Source: a virus. From it: 27,401 nucleotides of DNA. How positions within the stretch are numbered: the stretch's first letter is position 1; every line of letters starts with the position of its first letter. Under the pieces are notes generated by a model that was not told the DNA's origin, searched no databases, and worked only from the letters and a program-made list of their open reading frames with translations. Shown piece by piece: positions 17,178 to 24,279 of the stretch. Location of the stretch: positions 1 through 27,401 of the IMG/VR virus record IMGVR_UViG_3300042503_000615, one strand, 5' to 3'. The position numbers and the translations under genes were made by a program.

Positions 17178-18712
17178 TAGAAGCCCTTGCTGATGTCTTC
17201 GCGGGTAAGCAGACCCATCTCGCTGAATTGCAGAGTCATGGTAACTGCCGTGGGAGCGTTGTTTTCAAAAGCACTCCATATGGAGTTTGGTGTATAGTCA
17301 ATCGAAACCGAGTTGAGCGCACAACGAGCAATCTTGGGGATATACTCGTTTTCGACAAATCCACCTTGGTTGGGATTGGGGTTGGTTGACAAGAAACGAA
17401 TCTCGAATTCCGCAGGAACGCGGAGAATCACCTCAACCTTGTTCTCTTCTTTGCTGTCTGATTCAGCATCTCGCGCAGGATGCGAATGGTATCGGAAAGT
17501 TTCTATGATGTCCCGTACTGTATCAGCCTCTATCTGATTGCGAGGATAGAACTCCCAACTGAAATTGAAGTTACGAAAGTCTTTCTGCTTGAACAGTTTT
17601 TCAAGAACAGGGTTCAGAACCTTTCCTGTTCCAACACCAACCGCTCCACCCAATCCGCGACCAAGACCAGGAACAGATTGCAACGCTTTGTCTGCTCCAA
17701 CATAAGCACCCTGCATTGCAGTATCTAGGGGAGAACCAGCAAAACTTCCAATACCCTGAGCAAGTGCTTGGCTAGTGTCCTCATACTGAAATGTGTCTTC
17801 GTTGTTGATTTTTGTGCAAAATGGCAAATACACAGACACCATCTGATCGTAGACTGCATCGTTCTTGAAAGCCTTTGCCAGACCAACACCGCCTGCGCCG
17901 CCAATCGCACCAGCCGCGCCGCCCACTCCCGCTCCAATCAGTGCGCCTTTACCGCCGCCCAACAAGAATCCACCAAGACCTCCAAGAATTGCTCCCGCGC
18001 CACCGAATGTGATAGCGGCATCGCCTGCGCTTGTAGACTCTATCTTTTCAGCAAGTCGATTCTGTACAAGCAGACGCTCTTGCTCGTCAAGACCAACCTT
18101 CCCGATTCCATTGTCAAGATCCGCCGAAATGTCAGTTACTCTAGTCTGATAGGAACTGATGGTTTCTTCAAGAAGTTGTTTTGCCTGACCAGGATTTGTA
18201 CGCAGAAGACCAGCAATGCTGTCGTTGGTTGACGGATTTACGGTTTTCAATACATTCGGATTGTATGCTGTTTCAAGCAGTGCTGATATTTTCTCACTAC
18301 CCAATCCGCTGTTTTCGACCATGCCGCGTGTAAGCACATCGTTTTCGATCAGGCTGTGTAGTGTCTGCAAATCGCCAAGAGTCTTTTCAGACTCCTCTTT
18401 TATCTTGCTTGCTCCCTCCTTCAAGTCTCGCGGTTCAAAACGCCAGAACACCTTGAACTGCATGACATGGGGAACCTGACCTGTTCCGATGTCCTGCGGA
18501 TACCGAAGTATCCGTGGGCGACTGCGCGAACCCCGTTCCTGCTTTGGAACGCCTTCCAGCGCAGCGGCAACAGGATCTTGAATTTGTGAATTGAACACCT
18601 CTTTGGCGTAGTTGCTGCTGCGGTTCGTAGCCGTAACAGCACCAAGCGGTTCTCCATTGCTGGCAACGGGAACATTTGAAGTTCTGTTGAAATGGTTGGG
18701 TATGGAGGACAT
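17177..18712 (-). CDS. 48: Baseplate tail-tube cap protein gp48
   Basis: The ATG at 18712 (MSSIPNHFNRTSN) gives 511 aa and has an AAAAGGA ribosome binding site 10 nt upstream; a longer frame from 18811 would overlap the divergent promoter and is rejected. The tube-like fold is split: residues about 80-95 (VMQFKVFWRFEPRDL) and the C-terminal ~195 residues, with FRNFNFSWEFYPRNQIEADT, IARCALNSVSIDYTP and PTAVTMTLQFSEMGLLTRED, which are typical of gp48/gp54. Between them is an insert with helical segments and, at about 230-283, a strongly hydrophobic glycine-zipper stretch (GGFLLGGGKGALIGAGVGGA). T4 gp48 is 364 aa, so the insert explains the extra length. gp48 caps the hub and begins tube growth together with gp54. 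Confidence 0.85.
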   Translation of the reverse strand: MSSIPNHFNRTSNVPVASNGEPLGAVTATNRSSNYAKEVFNSQIQDPVAAALEGVPKQERGSRSRPRILRYPQDIGTGQVPHVMQFKVFWRFEPRDLKEGASKIKEESEKTLGDLQTLHSLIENDVLTRGMVENSGLGSEKISALLETAYNPNVLKTVNPSTNDSIAGLLRTNPGQAKQLLEETISSYQTRVTDISADLDNGIGKVGLDEQERLLVQNRLAEKIESTSAGDAAITFGGAGAILGGLGGFLLGGGKGALIGAGVGGAAGAIGGAGGVGLAKAFKNDAVYDQMVSVYLPFCTKINNEDTFQYEDTSQALAQGIGSFAGSPLDTAMQGAYVGADKALQSVPGLGRGLGGAVGVGTGKVLNPVLEKLFKQKDFRNFNFSWEFYPRNQIEADTVRDIIETFRYHSHPARDAESDSKEENKVEVILRVPAEFEIRFLSTNPNPNQGGFVENEYIPKIARCALNSVSIDYTPNSIWSAFENNAPTAVTMTLQFSEMGLLTREDISKGF

Positions 18713-18743
18713 TCGGCGGTATTCCTTTTGAAGAATGGCTACA

Positions 18744-18751
18744 TATTTATG
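18744..18751 (-). promoter_or_regulatory. T4-type late promoter for the large minus-strand operon
   Basis: Minus-strand CATAAATA matches the late consensus NATAAATA used by T4-like phages. Transcription starting about 11-13 nt downstream would begin near 18732 and give a leader of about 20 nt carrying the gp48 ribosome binding site. Two other elements in the window have the same geometry. Confidence 0.65.
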
Positions 18752-18752
18752 T

Positions 18753-19196
18753 ATGGCATACAAAGGACATTTTCGACCCGAAAACCCCTCCAAGTACATA
18801 GGGAATCCCACACAGATCGTCTACCGAAGTATGTGGGAGCGCAAGTTCATGAAGTACTGCGACCAAAGCCCTAATGTTGTACGCTGGGCATCAGAAGAAG
18901 TGGTGATTCCGTACTACAGCCCGATAGACAAAAAGGCACACAGGTACTTTGTGGACTTCTTGGTGGAGATCAAGACTCCCGAAGGCATGAAGACTTGGCT
19001 CGTAGAGATCAAGCCAAAGAAGCAGTGCCGCGAACCAGAGAAAAAGAAGCGGGTGACCCGAACCTATATTTCAGAAGTGAAAACATGGATCACCAACAAG
19101 GCAAAGTGGGAAGCAGCAAAAAAAGTGTCTGATGCTCGGGGATGGGAGTTCAAGATCCTGACCGAAGACGATCTGTTCGGAAGGAAGTCAGGATGA
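18753..19196 (+). CDS. 4: Head-completion nuclease gp4
   Basis: The ATG at 18753 gives a 147-aa product starting MAYKGHFRPENPSKYIG, aligned with the usual start of gp4 proteins; another ATG at 18735 would add six residues, and neither has a clear ribosome binding site. The family-defining stretch is IVYRSMWERKFMKYCD followed by WASEEVVIPYYSPIDKKAHR. A PD-(D/E)XK-type nuclease core is visible as D68 in YFVDFL and E85-x-K87 in LVEIKPKKQ. gp4 is needed to finish packaged heads before tail joining and has been shown to be a nuclease in T4-like phages. The gene is divergent from gp48 and overlaps the next gene by 4 nt. Confidence 0.93.
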   Translation: MAYKGHFRPENPSKYIGNPTQIVYRSMWERKFMKYCDQSPNVVRWASEEVVIPYYSPIDKKAHRYFVDFLVEIKTPEGMKTWLVEIKPKKQCREPEKKKRVTRTYISEVKTWITNKAKWEAAKKVSDARGWEFKILTEDDLFGRKSG

Positions 19197-19777
19197 ACGA
19201 TCCATCGAACGAATTGCAGCAGTTGATTGAAGAAACCACCACGGCACTAGGCGCGACCGATCAGACATACATTCGGCTGCTGAAACTGTTTCAGACCGAA
19301 GGAAAACTGTCCATCCCGTCCCGTGTGTTTGGCGGTCAACTAGTATTCTTCAAGTACAAACCAATCAGCGAATCTTTTATTTCTCGCAATACATACTATG
19401 ATTCGTACCCGATGGTACTCATTTGTGATATCACAAGAGAAGGTTTCGAAGGAATCAATTTACACTATCTGCATCCAGACTACAGGATGTTCTTGTTTCA
19501 ACAGATCATAAAGAGATTGCCTGTGCTGAAAGCAGGAGCAGAATGGAGAAACAGACTGTCCGTAGACTACGACAAACTAAACTCTCACCGCTCCATGAAG
19601 TTCTTCAGGGCTTGCTACCGAAGGTATTTGTGGAAAGGCATGAAGCGTAGACCCGCAATCCTTCCCTATGAAATGTGGGAACAGTTAGTGGAAGCCGAGA
19701 CAAGCAGATTCGTGGGCGCAAGACCAGTAACGGTATACCGAGACTCGTATCACAAAGTCATTAGAAGGGGAAGATGA
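19193..19777 (+). CDS. Conserved T4-like marine-phage protein of unknown function, 194 aa
   Basis: The start is taken at 19193 (MNDPSNELQQLIEE), where the ATG overlaps the gp4 stop in an ATGA arrangement; a longer in-frame start at 19142 lies inside gp4 and is not needed. The core LVFFKYKPISESFISR, YYDSYPMVLICDITREGFEG and INLHYLHPDYRMFLF belongs to a family I remember from cyanophage and pelagiphage relatives of T4, usually found next to gp4 or tube genes. The C-terminal half is basic (RACYRRYLWKGMKRRP), with a PYEMWEQLVE segment. The strong basic charge suggests contact with DNA or with the capsid/tail joint, but no function is established here. Confidence 0.8.
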   Translation: MNDPSNELQQLIEETTTALGATDQTYIRLLKLFQTEGKLSIPSRVFGGQLVFFKYKPISESFISRNTYYDSYPMVLICDITREGFEGINLHYLHPDYRMFLFQQIIKRLPVLKAGAEWRNRLSVDYDKLNSHRSMKFFRACYRRYLWKGMKRRPAILPYEMWEQLVEAETSRFVGARPVTVYRDSYHKVIRRGR

Positions 19778-20442
19778 TGGCTAATCTACCATCCAACATC
19801 AACGAACTCGTAACAAACATAACGAATTCGGGTCTGGCGTACAGCAACAGATACGAAATCGACATTGCCTTTCCGCGAAGACACCCAAGCAGGGACAATC
19901 AGGCACTACGGTCTATGCTTGTGCGCTGTGATTCCGTAATCATTCCTGGAAGATCACTGTCAACCACGCCGTACCGCTTCTACGGACCAGCACGAAATAT
20001 GCCGTATGAGCCGATCTACAGCGGAGAGATGAACCTGTCCATCATACTGTCTGCTGATATGCGCGAGAGAAACTTTTTCGAAGCGTGGCTGAACTCTATC
20101 GTGAATCCAGTAAACTTCAAATTCGCTTTCTATGACGACTATGTTACGAACATGGGCATCACGGTGATCGACAAGTCCGACATTCCTGCGGCGCGATTTA
20201 TAGTAGAAGAGGTCTATCCTAAATCCATTGGCGACATTCAGATGGGATACGACCGTGAAAACGACTTCTTGAAAATGGAAACAACACTGTGTTTCCGCAA
20301 GTACTACCCCGAATATCTCGGATCACTTCAGCCGCCGTCCCTTCTATCGAACGCGGTTCCGACTGCTCCTGTAAATCAGGCACCGCCTCTCATTTCAAAT
20401 ACTCTACCAGACCCCGCACCAGAGTTCTCGCTATTGAGATAA
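19774..20442 (+). CDS. 54: Tail-tube-fold protein, probably tube initiator gp54 (alternatively tube gp19)
   Basis: This 222-aa protein has the gp19-type tube fold: SNRYEIDIAFPRR, CDSVIIPGRSLSTTPYRFYG, a GEMNLSIILSADMRERNFFE strand-helix at about 90-109, and VNFKFAFYDDYVTNMGITVI. The C-terminal ~45 residues after YYPEYLG are proline-rich and probably disordered. T4 gp19 is 163 aa and gp54 is 320 aa. The location in a baseplate cluster and away from any sheath gene favours gp54, which nucleates the tube on the hub. Two ATGs are adjacent (19774 and 19777), behind a GGGGAAG ribosome binding site. The start overlaps the upstream stop. Confidence 0.82.
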   Translation: MMANLPSNINELVTNITNSGLAYSNRYEIDIAFPRRHPSRDNQALRSMLVRCDSVIIPGRSLSTTPYRFYGPARNMPYEPIYSGEMNLSIILSADMRERNFFEAWLNSIVNPVNFKFAFYDDYVTNMGITVIDKSDIPAARFIVEEVYPKSIGDIQMGYDRENDFLKMETTLCFRKYYPEYLGSLQPPSLLSNAVPTAPVNQAPPLISNTLPDPAPEFSLLR

Positions 20443-20445
20443 ATA
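20438..20445 (+). promoter_or_regulatory. T4-type late promoter ahead of gp26
   Basis: GATAAATA overlaps the stop codon of the tube-like gene. A start about 11-13 nt downstream (near 20456) would place a very short leader before the AAAAGGA ribosome binding site (20461-20467) and the gp26 ATG at 20473. Confidence 0.65.
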
Positions 20446-20472
20446 CTGTACAACCTCTTGAAAAGGATCGCT

Positions 20473-21183
20473 ATGTCTACATTGAATTTGACTTCTGCCG
20501 CATTGCCGCAATACACCATGACTCTGCCAGTGTCTGGTATCGTATCAAAATTCCGACCATTCTTGGTGAAGGAGGAGAAGATCCTCCTCATGGCACTGCA
20601 ATCCAAGGATCACAATCAGATCAACGATGCAATGAGAAATGTCATTCTCGTATGCACGAACGGAAACATGGACACCAAGAAACTGTGTTCTGCTGACGCG
20701 GAATATGCATTCCTACAGATTCGATCCAAGTCGGTGGGCGAAGAAGCAAAGCCAGAAATTACCTGTTCGAATTGTGGGAAAGCGGTTTCCGCCAAAATCA
20801 AACTTGACGAAATCACGATCAAGAAGGCAGACAAGCCACAGCCCGATCCAACAATACAGATCAGCGATACGCTATCAATCGTGCTGCGTTATCCATCCAT
20901 ACACGATGTCGATCATTCCAAGAACGAGGTGGAAGTGGCGTTCGATCTTGCAAAGCGGTGCATTGAATCCGTGATACTGAATGAACAGGTACATGAAGCA
21001 AAAGACATCAACCCACAAGAACTATCGGATTTCATCGACAATCTGCTGCCAGACCAGTTTGCAAAAATCATGGACTTCATTGCCAGTGTTCCCGAACTCG
21101 TATACGAATTCAAGTATCCGTGTCCCGAGTGCAAGCAAGTAGTGAATGTACACCTGAAGAGCGTTTCTGATTTTTTTCGCTAG
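20473..21183 (+). CDS. 26: Baseplate hub assembly protein gp26
   Basis: The ATG at 20473 follows AAAAGGA by 5 nt; a TTG at 20458 would add five residues and lies too close to the predicted transcript start. The 236-aa product (T4 gp26 is 208 aa) has the family N-terminus LPQYTMTLPVSGIVSKFRPF followed by LVKEEKILLMALQS. It has two CxxC knuckles (C98/C101 in CSNCGK and C217/C220 in CPECKQ) that probably form a zinc ribbon; the C-terminus is VNVHLKSVSDFFR. gp26 acts in assembling the baseplate hub. The last codons form a T-run immediately before TAG that is in phase for -1 slippage, giving a predicted second, longer product (next entries). Confidence 0.9.
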   Translation: MSTLNLTSAALPQYTMTLPVSGIVSKFRPFLVKEEKILLMALQSKDHNQINDAMRNVILVCTNGNMDTKKLCSADAEYAFLQIRSKSVGEEAKPEITCSNCGKAVSAKIKLDEITIKKADKPQPDPTIQISDTLSIVLRYPSIHDVDHSKNEVEVAFDLAKRCIESVILNEQVHEAKDINPQELSDFIDNLLPDQFAKIMDFIASVPELVYEFKYPCPECKQVVNVHLKSVSDFFR

Positions 21184-21207
21184 CCCTCTGTCACAATGAC
21201 TTGGGGG
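21171..21207 (+). promoter_or_regulatory. Predicted -1 programmed ribosomal frameshift signal at the gp26 end
   Basis: The zero frame reads GAT TTT TTT CGC TAG. The seven Ts at 21171-21177 fall in the canonical X_XXY_YYZ register (T_TTT_TTT). After a 6-nt spacer (21178-21183), bases 21184-21206 can fold: C84-G206, C85-G205, C86-G204, U87-G203, a 2x2 mismatch, then G90-C200, U91-A199, C92-G198, A93-U197 around a CAA loop (last digits of 211xx/212xx). The fold is modest in stability. The signal directs ribosomes into the open -1 frame. Confidence 0.6.
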
Positions 21208-21365
21208 CATACTACCAACTAAACTTCATGCTGATGCAGCATCACAAGTACTCTTTGGAGGAATTGGAAAATCTAATTCCTTGGGAGCGAGAGGTATACA
21301 TACAAATGCTGACTGCTCATCTCAAAAAAGAACGCGAGAGGGTAGACAAAAATAAGCGGGTGTGA
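21177..21365 (+). CDS. -1 frame C-terminal extension of gp26 (predicted frameshift product)
   Basis: After a -1 slip, translation would continue for 62 codons to TGA at 21363-21365, making a 297-aa fusion of gp26 residues 1-235 plus SLALCHNDLGAYYQLNFMLM and onward. The extension contains HHKYSLEELENLIPWEREVY and ends in a lysine/glutamate-rich helix. The first ATG inside (21228) would give only 45 aa and has no ribosome binding site, while the frame is open back to the slippery run. The pattern of an aromatic/hydrophobic helix, an 'S-x-x-E-L' turn and an 'IPWER' helix resembles the C-terminal parts of tail-assembly chaperones such as lambda gpGT. The tape-measure-like gene follows 29 nt later. 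It might alternatively be a standalone gp51-type small protein. Confidence 0.65.
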   Translation, partial: SLALCHNDLGAYYQLNFMLMQHHKYSLEELENLIPWEREVYIQMLTAHLKKERERVDKNKRV

Positions 21366-21394
21366 TCCCTACATCATGAGATAAAGGGAGTCTC

Positions 21395-23179
21395 ATGGCT
21401 AATCAATATTCAGAATCCGACATCAGGCGACAGTTGGCAGCGCGACAAGGACGCGGTCCTGGTGGTCGGTTTCTGCCTTTGTCACCCGAGCAGCGTCTAC
21501 CTGGTGTCCGTTCCTCCAGAATGGCTTCCTCTGCGGCTGGTGCGCCGCCCATAGGCATGGCAGCGGCTGCGGGTCAAGCAAGCCCACTCATGGTTTCTGC
21601 GGCTATCCTGCTGAAAGAAGCAAAATATCTGTCTATTGATGCGGAGTTTGCCGAAAGCCAAGAGGCAAAGAGGATATACGCAAAGATACAGGTCATCCGC
21701 AAACTGGCACAGAGATCGGCAGACTCCGCAGCAGTAACTGAAAAAATTGACACTGCAATCAAACCCGTAGAAGAGCAACTGCGTAAGAAGGCATCATTTG
21801 CGGAATTTGTCAGAGAGCGGGTTCAAGAATTCCGCAAGACGCTACCAGAAAGACTTGTTTCACGAATTCCTGTGGTTGGCGGTCTGCTTGGGGGATTCCT
21901 CCGTCAGCGCAGAGAAGCACAGGAAGAGATGAGCGACTACGAGCGTCAAGTCTTGAGAAGAGGCTCGGGTGGATTCGGTGAAGGCGGAAGGGGAATGATT
22001 GGCGGCATGGGTGGTTTGGCTGAACGAGAACGCCAATTTGAAACCACCAAAGGAGCAGTGTTCCCGACCAAGACCATTGAAGCAATCTACAAAGAAGTTG
22101 TTGCAATTCGCAAGTCCGTGGACAAGATTGCACGGGTTTCTGGCGGTGGATCTAGCAGCATCCTAGATTCTCTAAAAAATCGTTTCTTTGGAAGACGAAG
22201 CCGCATAGGTCGTCTGTTCCGAAGAGGAAGAATTGCTGCAAGGCGGCTCATGCGCGGACTGCGTAGAGGCGGAAGAGGCATTTTGAGTGCGGCTGGACGA
22301 GCAACAAGAGCGGTCGGTCGCGGCATCGGTCGCGTAGCAGGCGGCATCGGTCGCGGAGTTGGGCGCGTAGCAGGTGCTGTGGGCAGAGGAATCGGTGGTG
22401 CAGCATCTGCTGTCGGAACCGCAGCATCTACTGCTGCAAGCGGAACAGGAAGTTTTCTATCCAGTGCTTGGAACTGGACAAAAAATGCGGCTAGTTCCTT
22501 GAACCCCATGAACAGCATAAAAGGTGCAGTGAAGTCTGGTGCAGGAAAAATCATGAAGAGCGTGGTATCTCTGCCAGGCTTGGGTGCGCTCATAAGCGGA
22601 GCCATTGGAGCATTGGACATCATGGGCATCAAGAATGACCCATCAATGAATCCTGAAGAGAAGAAAGAGCAGATCGGCAGAACACTCGTAGGAACGCTTG
22701 GATCAGCAATAGGATCAGTAATCGGCGGTGCAGCAGGAACTGCTATTCCAATTCCTGGCATCGGAACGCTGATTGGAGCAATGGGTGGTGCATGGGTTGG
22801 AGAAACACTGGCAGAAGCACTTGCTGATGCCGTTGGAGGAAAGGGCATCTACGACATGGTGTCGTCAATTCCTGGAGTCGGATCACTCATCTCGGTTGAT
22901 GAAGGAATGTCAGGAGAATCGACCGAAGGAACCGTATCTGCTCCTGCCACCGCAAACACCACAGTAGGAAAAATGGCGAATCAGTACGCTGCCGAGCAAG
23001 ACGCTTTGCAAAACGCAACAGCATCAGCAATGAGCGGACCACCGTCAAACCCAACAGTGAATACCGCGAATGTTCGGTCGAATGTCACGAACAACATCAA
23101 CAACTTCAATGACGATCTTCGCATCAGGAACAACGAACCCACAATCAGGACGATGCAAGCCGCGTCCCATATGTTCTAA
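21395..23179 (+). CDS. Tape-measure-like / gp29-type hub protein, 594 aa
   Basis: Length (594 aa against 590 for T4 gp29), position after the gp26 region and composition suggest the hub/tape-measure protein that sets tail length. It lacks clear sequence identity to gp29 that I can confirm. Parts seen: a basic, low-complexity N-terminus (1-60); a charged helical region (70-185); a glycine-rich linker (189-207); an arginine/glycine region (262-335) with repeats of the GRGIGRVAG type; and a hydrophobic glycine-zipper region (385-485), including GSAIGSVIGGAAGTAIPIPG. An asparagine-rich C-terminus follows (550-594). The hydrophobic part could enter the host membrane during DNA delivery. A GGGAG ribosome binding site lies 4 nt before the ATG. 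Confidence that it is coding is high; the tape-measure role is inferred. Confidence 0.75.
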   Translation: MANQYSESDIRRQLAARQGRGPGGRFLPLSPEQRLPGVRSSRMASSAAGAPPIGMAAAAGQASPLMVSAAILLKEAKYLSIDAEFAESQEAKRIYAKIQVIRKLAQRSADSAAVTEKIDTAIKPVEEQLRKKASFAEFVRERVQEFRKTLPERLVSRIPVVGGLLGGFLRQRREAQEEMSDYERQVLRRGSGGFGEGGRGMIGGMGGLAERERQFETTKGAVFPTKTIEAIYKEVVAIRKSVDKIARVSGGGSSSILDSLKNRFFGRRSRIGRLFRRGRIAARRLMRGLRRGGRGILSAAGRATRAVGRGIGRVAGGIGRGVGRVAGAVGRGIGGAASAVGTAASTAASGTGSFLSSAWNWTKNAASSLNPMNSIKGAVKSGAGKIMKSVVSLPGLGALISGAIGALDIMGIKNDPSMNPEEKKEQIGRTLVGTLGSAIGSVIGGAAGTAIPIPGIGTLIGAMGGAWVGETLAEALADAVGGKGIYDMVSSIPGVGSLISVDEGMSGESTEGTVSAPATANTTVGKMANQYAAEQDALQNATASAMSGPPSNPTVNTANVRSNVTNNINNFNDDLRIRNNEPTIRTMQAASHMF

Positions 23180-23206
23180 AAAGAAAGAGGCGCACCGAAG
23201 TGCGCC
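23178..23206 (-). terminator. Rho-independent terminator with UUCG loop after gp32
   Basis: Read on the minus strand, a 7-bp stem GGCGCAC/GTGCGCC closes a TTCG tetraloop (23189-23206) and is followed by TCTTTCTTTTT. The T-tract overlaps the stop codon of the convergent tape-measure-like gene. On the plus strand the hairpin is followed by CCTTGCTGCG, so it should terminate mainly gp32 transcripts. Confidence 0.88.
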
Positions 23207-23236
23207 CCTTGCTGCGAAACCGAAGGCTGCTAGTAT

Positions 23237-24175
23237 TTAGTCGTCGCTAGCCAACTTCTCAAAGTAAGAGAGTGCGTCCTCCGTTTCGTCGTCATCTCTG
23301 ACGGCTTCCTTCACACTCTTCTTCATTGGCTGCGGAGCAGCCTTCTTCGCAACTGGAGCAGGAGTCTCGTCTTCGTCATCAAACGAAGCCTTTTCAGCAC
23401 CACCCTTTGCTTCAGCCGAATCAGCCGTTGCGCGGATGTTGCCACCAAGAACCATCTCAAGACGAGCCTTGAGTTCATCATAAGACTTGAAGGACTTCGG
23501 ATCGGTGAACTCCTTCAAGGAGTGTTCCGTCTTCCACAACTTCTCAAGCGCAGCGTCATCGCCACCAAGCAGAGCAGAGGGGGCAGCGAACTCGCTCTTG
23601 TCGTAGTTCGTGTACCCATCCACCTGACGAATCTTCAACTTGAAATTCGCACCGTTCCAGAAGTCGAACGGATTCAGGGGCTTCTCGTCCTGAAACTGCG
23701 GATTCATCGCTTCCTGAATCTTCTCAAAAATCTTCTTGCCATACTTGAACAGGAACACCTTGCCCTCGTTCTCGGGGTGCTTGGGGTCGCTGATCACAAG
23801 AATGTTGCTGACATAGGACAACTTGCGCTTGCGATCACGGGCAATAGCCTTGTCCTTGTCGGAACCACTGTTCCACAGCATGGAATTCATCTCACTGACT
23901 GGATCCTTTAGACCAATCGTGGTGAGCGAGTTCTCAATGTACCAACCACCTGGACCACGGAAACCGTGATGCCAAATACGCGCCCACGGCAGATCCTCAC
24001 CATCGGGAGCAGGGAGGAACCGAATCTCCGCGTAGCCGTTGCCAGTCTTGTCAGTTTCAGCCTTCCAAAGGCGGTCGTCCTTGTAAGACTCCGACTTCTT
24101 CGCCATCTTGTCCATTTCGGATGCAAGAGTCTGATAGGCGTTCTTCGATGCACTCTTCATGTCCTTAAAACCCAT
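23237..24175 (-). CDS. 32: Single-stranded DNA-binding protein gp32
   Basis: This 312-aa protein (T4 gp32 is 301 aa) coats single-stranded DNA in replication, recombination and repair. The core is clear: GNGYAEIRFLPAPDGEDLPW at about 46-65, GPGGWYIENSLTTIGLKDPV, KHPENEGKVFLFKYGKKIFE at about 132-151, and FKLKIRQVDGYTNYDKSEF. The T4 zinc ligands (His and three Cys after WYIEN) are absent: the region reads SEMNSMLWNSGSDKDKA, with no cysteine, as I recall for cyanophage gp32. The C-terminal ~75 residues are acidic and low-complexity, ending KLASDD, the tail that recruits partner proteins. An AAGGAGA ribosome binding site precedes the ATG. It has its own promoter and terminator. Confidence 0.95.
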   Translation of the reverse strand: MGFKDMKSASKNAYQTLASEMDKMAKKSESYKDDRLWKAETDKTGNGYAEIRFLPAPDGEDLPWARIWHHGFRGPGGWYIENSLTTIGLKDPVSEMNSMLWNSGSDKDKAIARDRKRKLSYVSNILVISDPKHPENEGKVFLFKYGKKIFEKIQEAMNPQFQDEKPLNPFDFWNGANFKLKIRQVDGYTNYDKSEFAAPSALLGGDDAALEKLWKTEHSLKEFTDPKSFKSYDELKARLEMVLGGNIRATADSAEAKGGAEKASFDDEDETPAPVAKKAAPQPMKKSVKEAVRDDDETEDALSYFEKLASDD

Positions 24176-24215
24176 AGTTGTCTCCTTGTACGAGGTGTAC
24201 GCTGTGTGTTGAATG

Positions 24216-24237
24216 TGTGACGAACAATTCAGTCACA
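24216..24237 (-). promoter_or_regulatory. Hairpin in the gp32 mRNA leader
   Basis: On the minus strand a 6-bp stem TGTGAC/GTCACA encloses a 10-nt loop. The first five loop bases (TGAAT) can alternatively pair with ATTCA just downstream, so two exclusive structures compete. T4 gp32 represses its own translation through a leader pseudoknot; this leader lies in the equivalent place, but a proper H-type pseudoknot cannot be drawn. Regulatory role is inferred. Confidence 0.35.
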
Positions 24238-24248
24238 GGTATGTAGGT

Positions 24249-24276
24249 AAGATACCACAAGCCTGTGTGTAGTCAA
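24249..24276 (-). promoter_or_regulatory. Sigma70-like promoter for gp32
   Basis: On the minus strand, TTGACT (24276-24271) and TATCTT (24254-24249) are separated by 16 nt, close to the bacterial -35/-10 consensus. A start near 24242 would give a leader of about 65 nt. The promoter sits directly at the end of the gp33 gene and would allow gp32 expression by unmodified host polymerase before late transcription. Confidence 0.55.
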
Positions 24277-24279
24277 TGG

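Noticed and set aside
18713-18811. N-terminal extension of gp48 from 18811
   Set aside because: It would overlap the predicted promoter and gp4 on the other strand, adds 33 residues with no family resemblance, and the ATG at 18712 has a better ribosome binding site.
21228-21365. Independent 45-aa gene starting at ATG 21228
   Set aside because: There is no ribosome binding site, and the frame is open and protein-like upstream to the slippery run, which fits frameshifting better; it remains the main alternative.
22087-22848. 253-aa minus-strand frame rich in proline and alanine
   Set aside because: It is antisense to the glycine/arginine-rich part of the tape-measure-like gene and reflects its biased composition.
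23234-23240. CTAAATA on the minus strand at the gp32 stop codon
   Set aside because: It points into the gp32 terminator with no gene to serve.
24200-24240. H-type pseudoknot in the gp32 leader
   Set aside because: The required connecting loops would be 0 and 1 nt, too short to cross the stems; only competing hairpins are reported.
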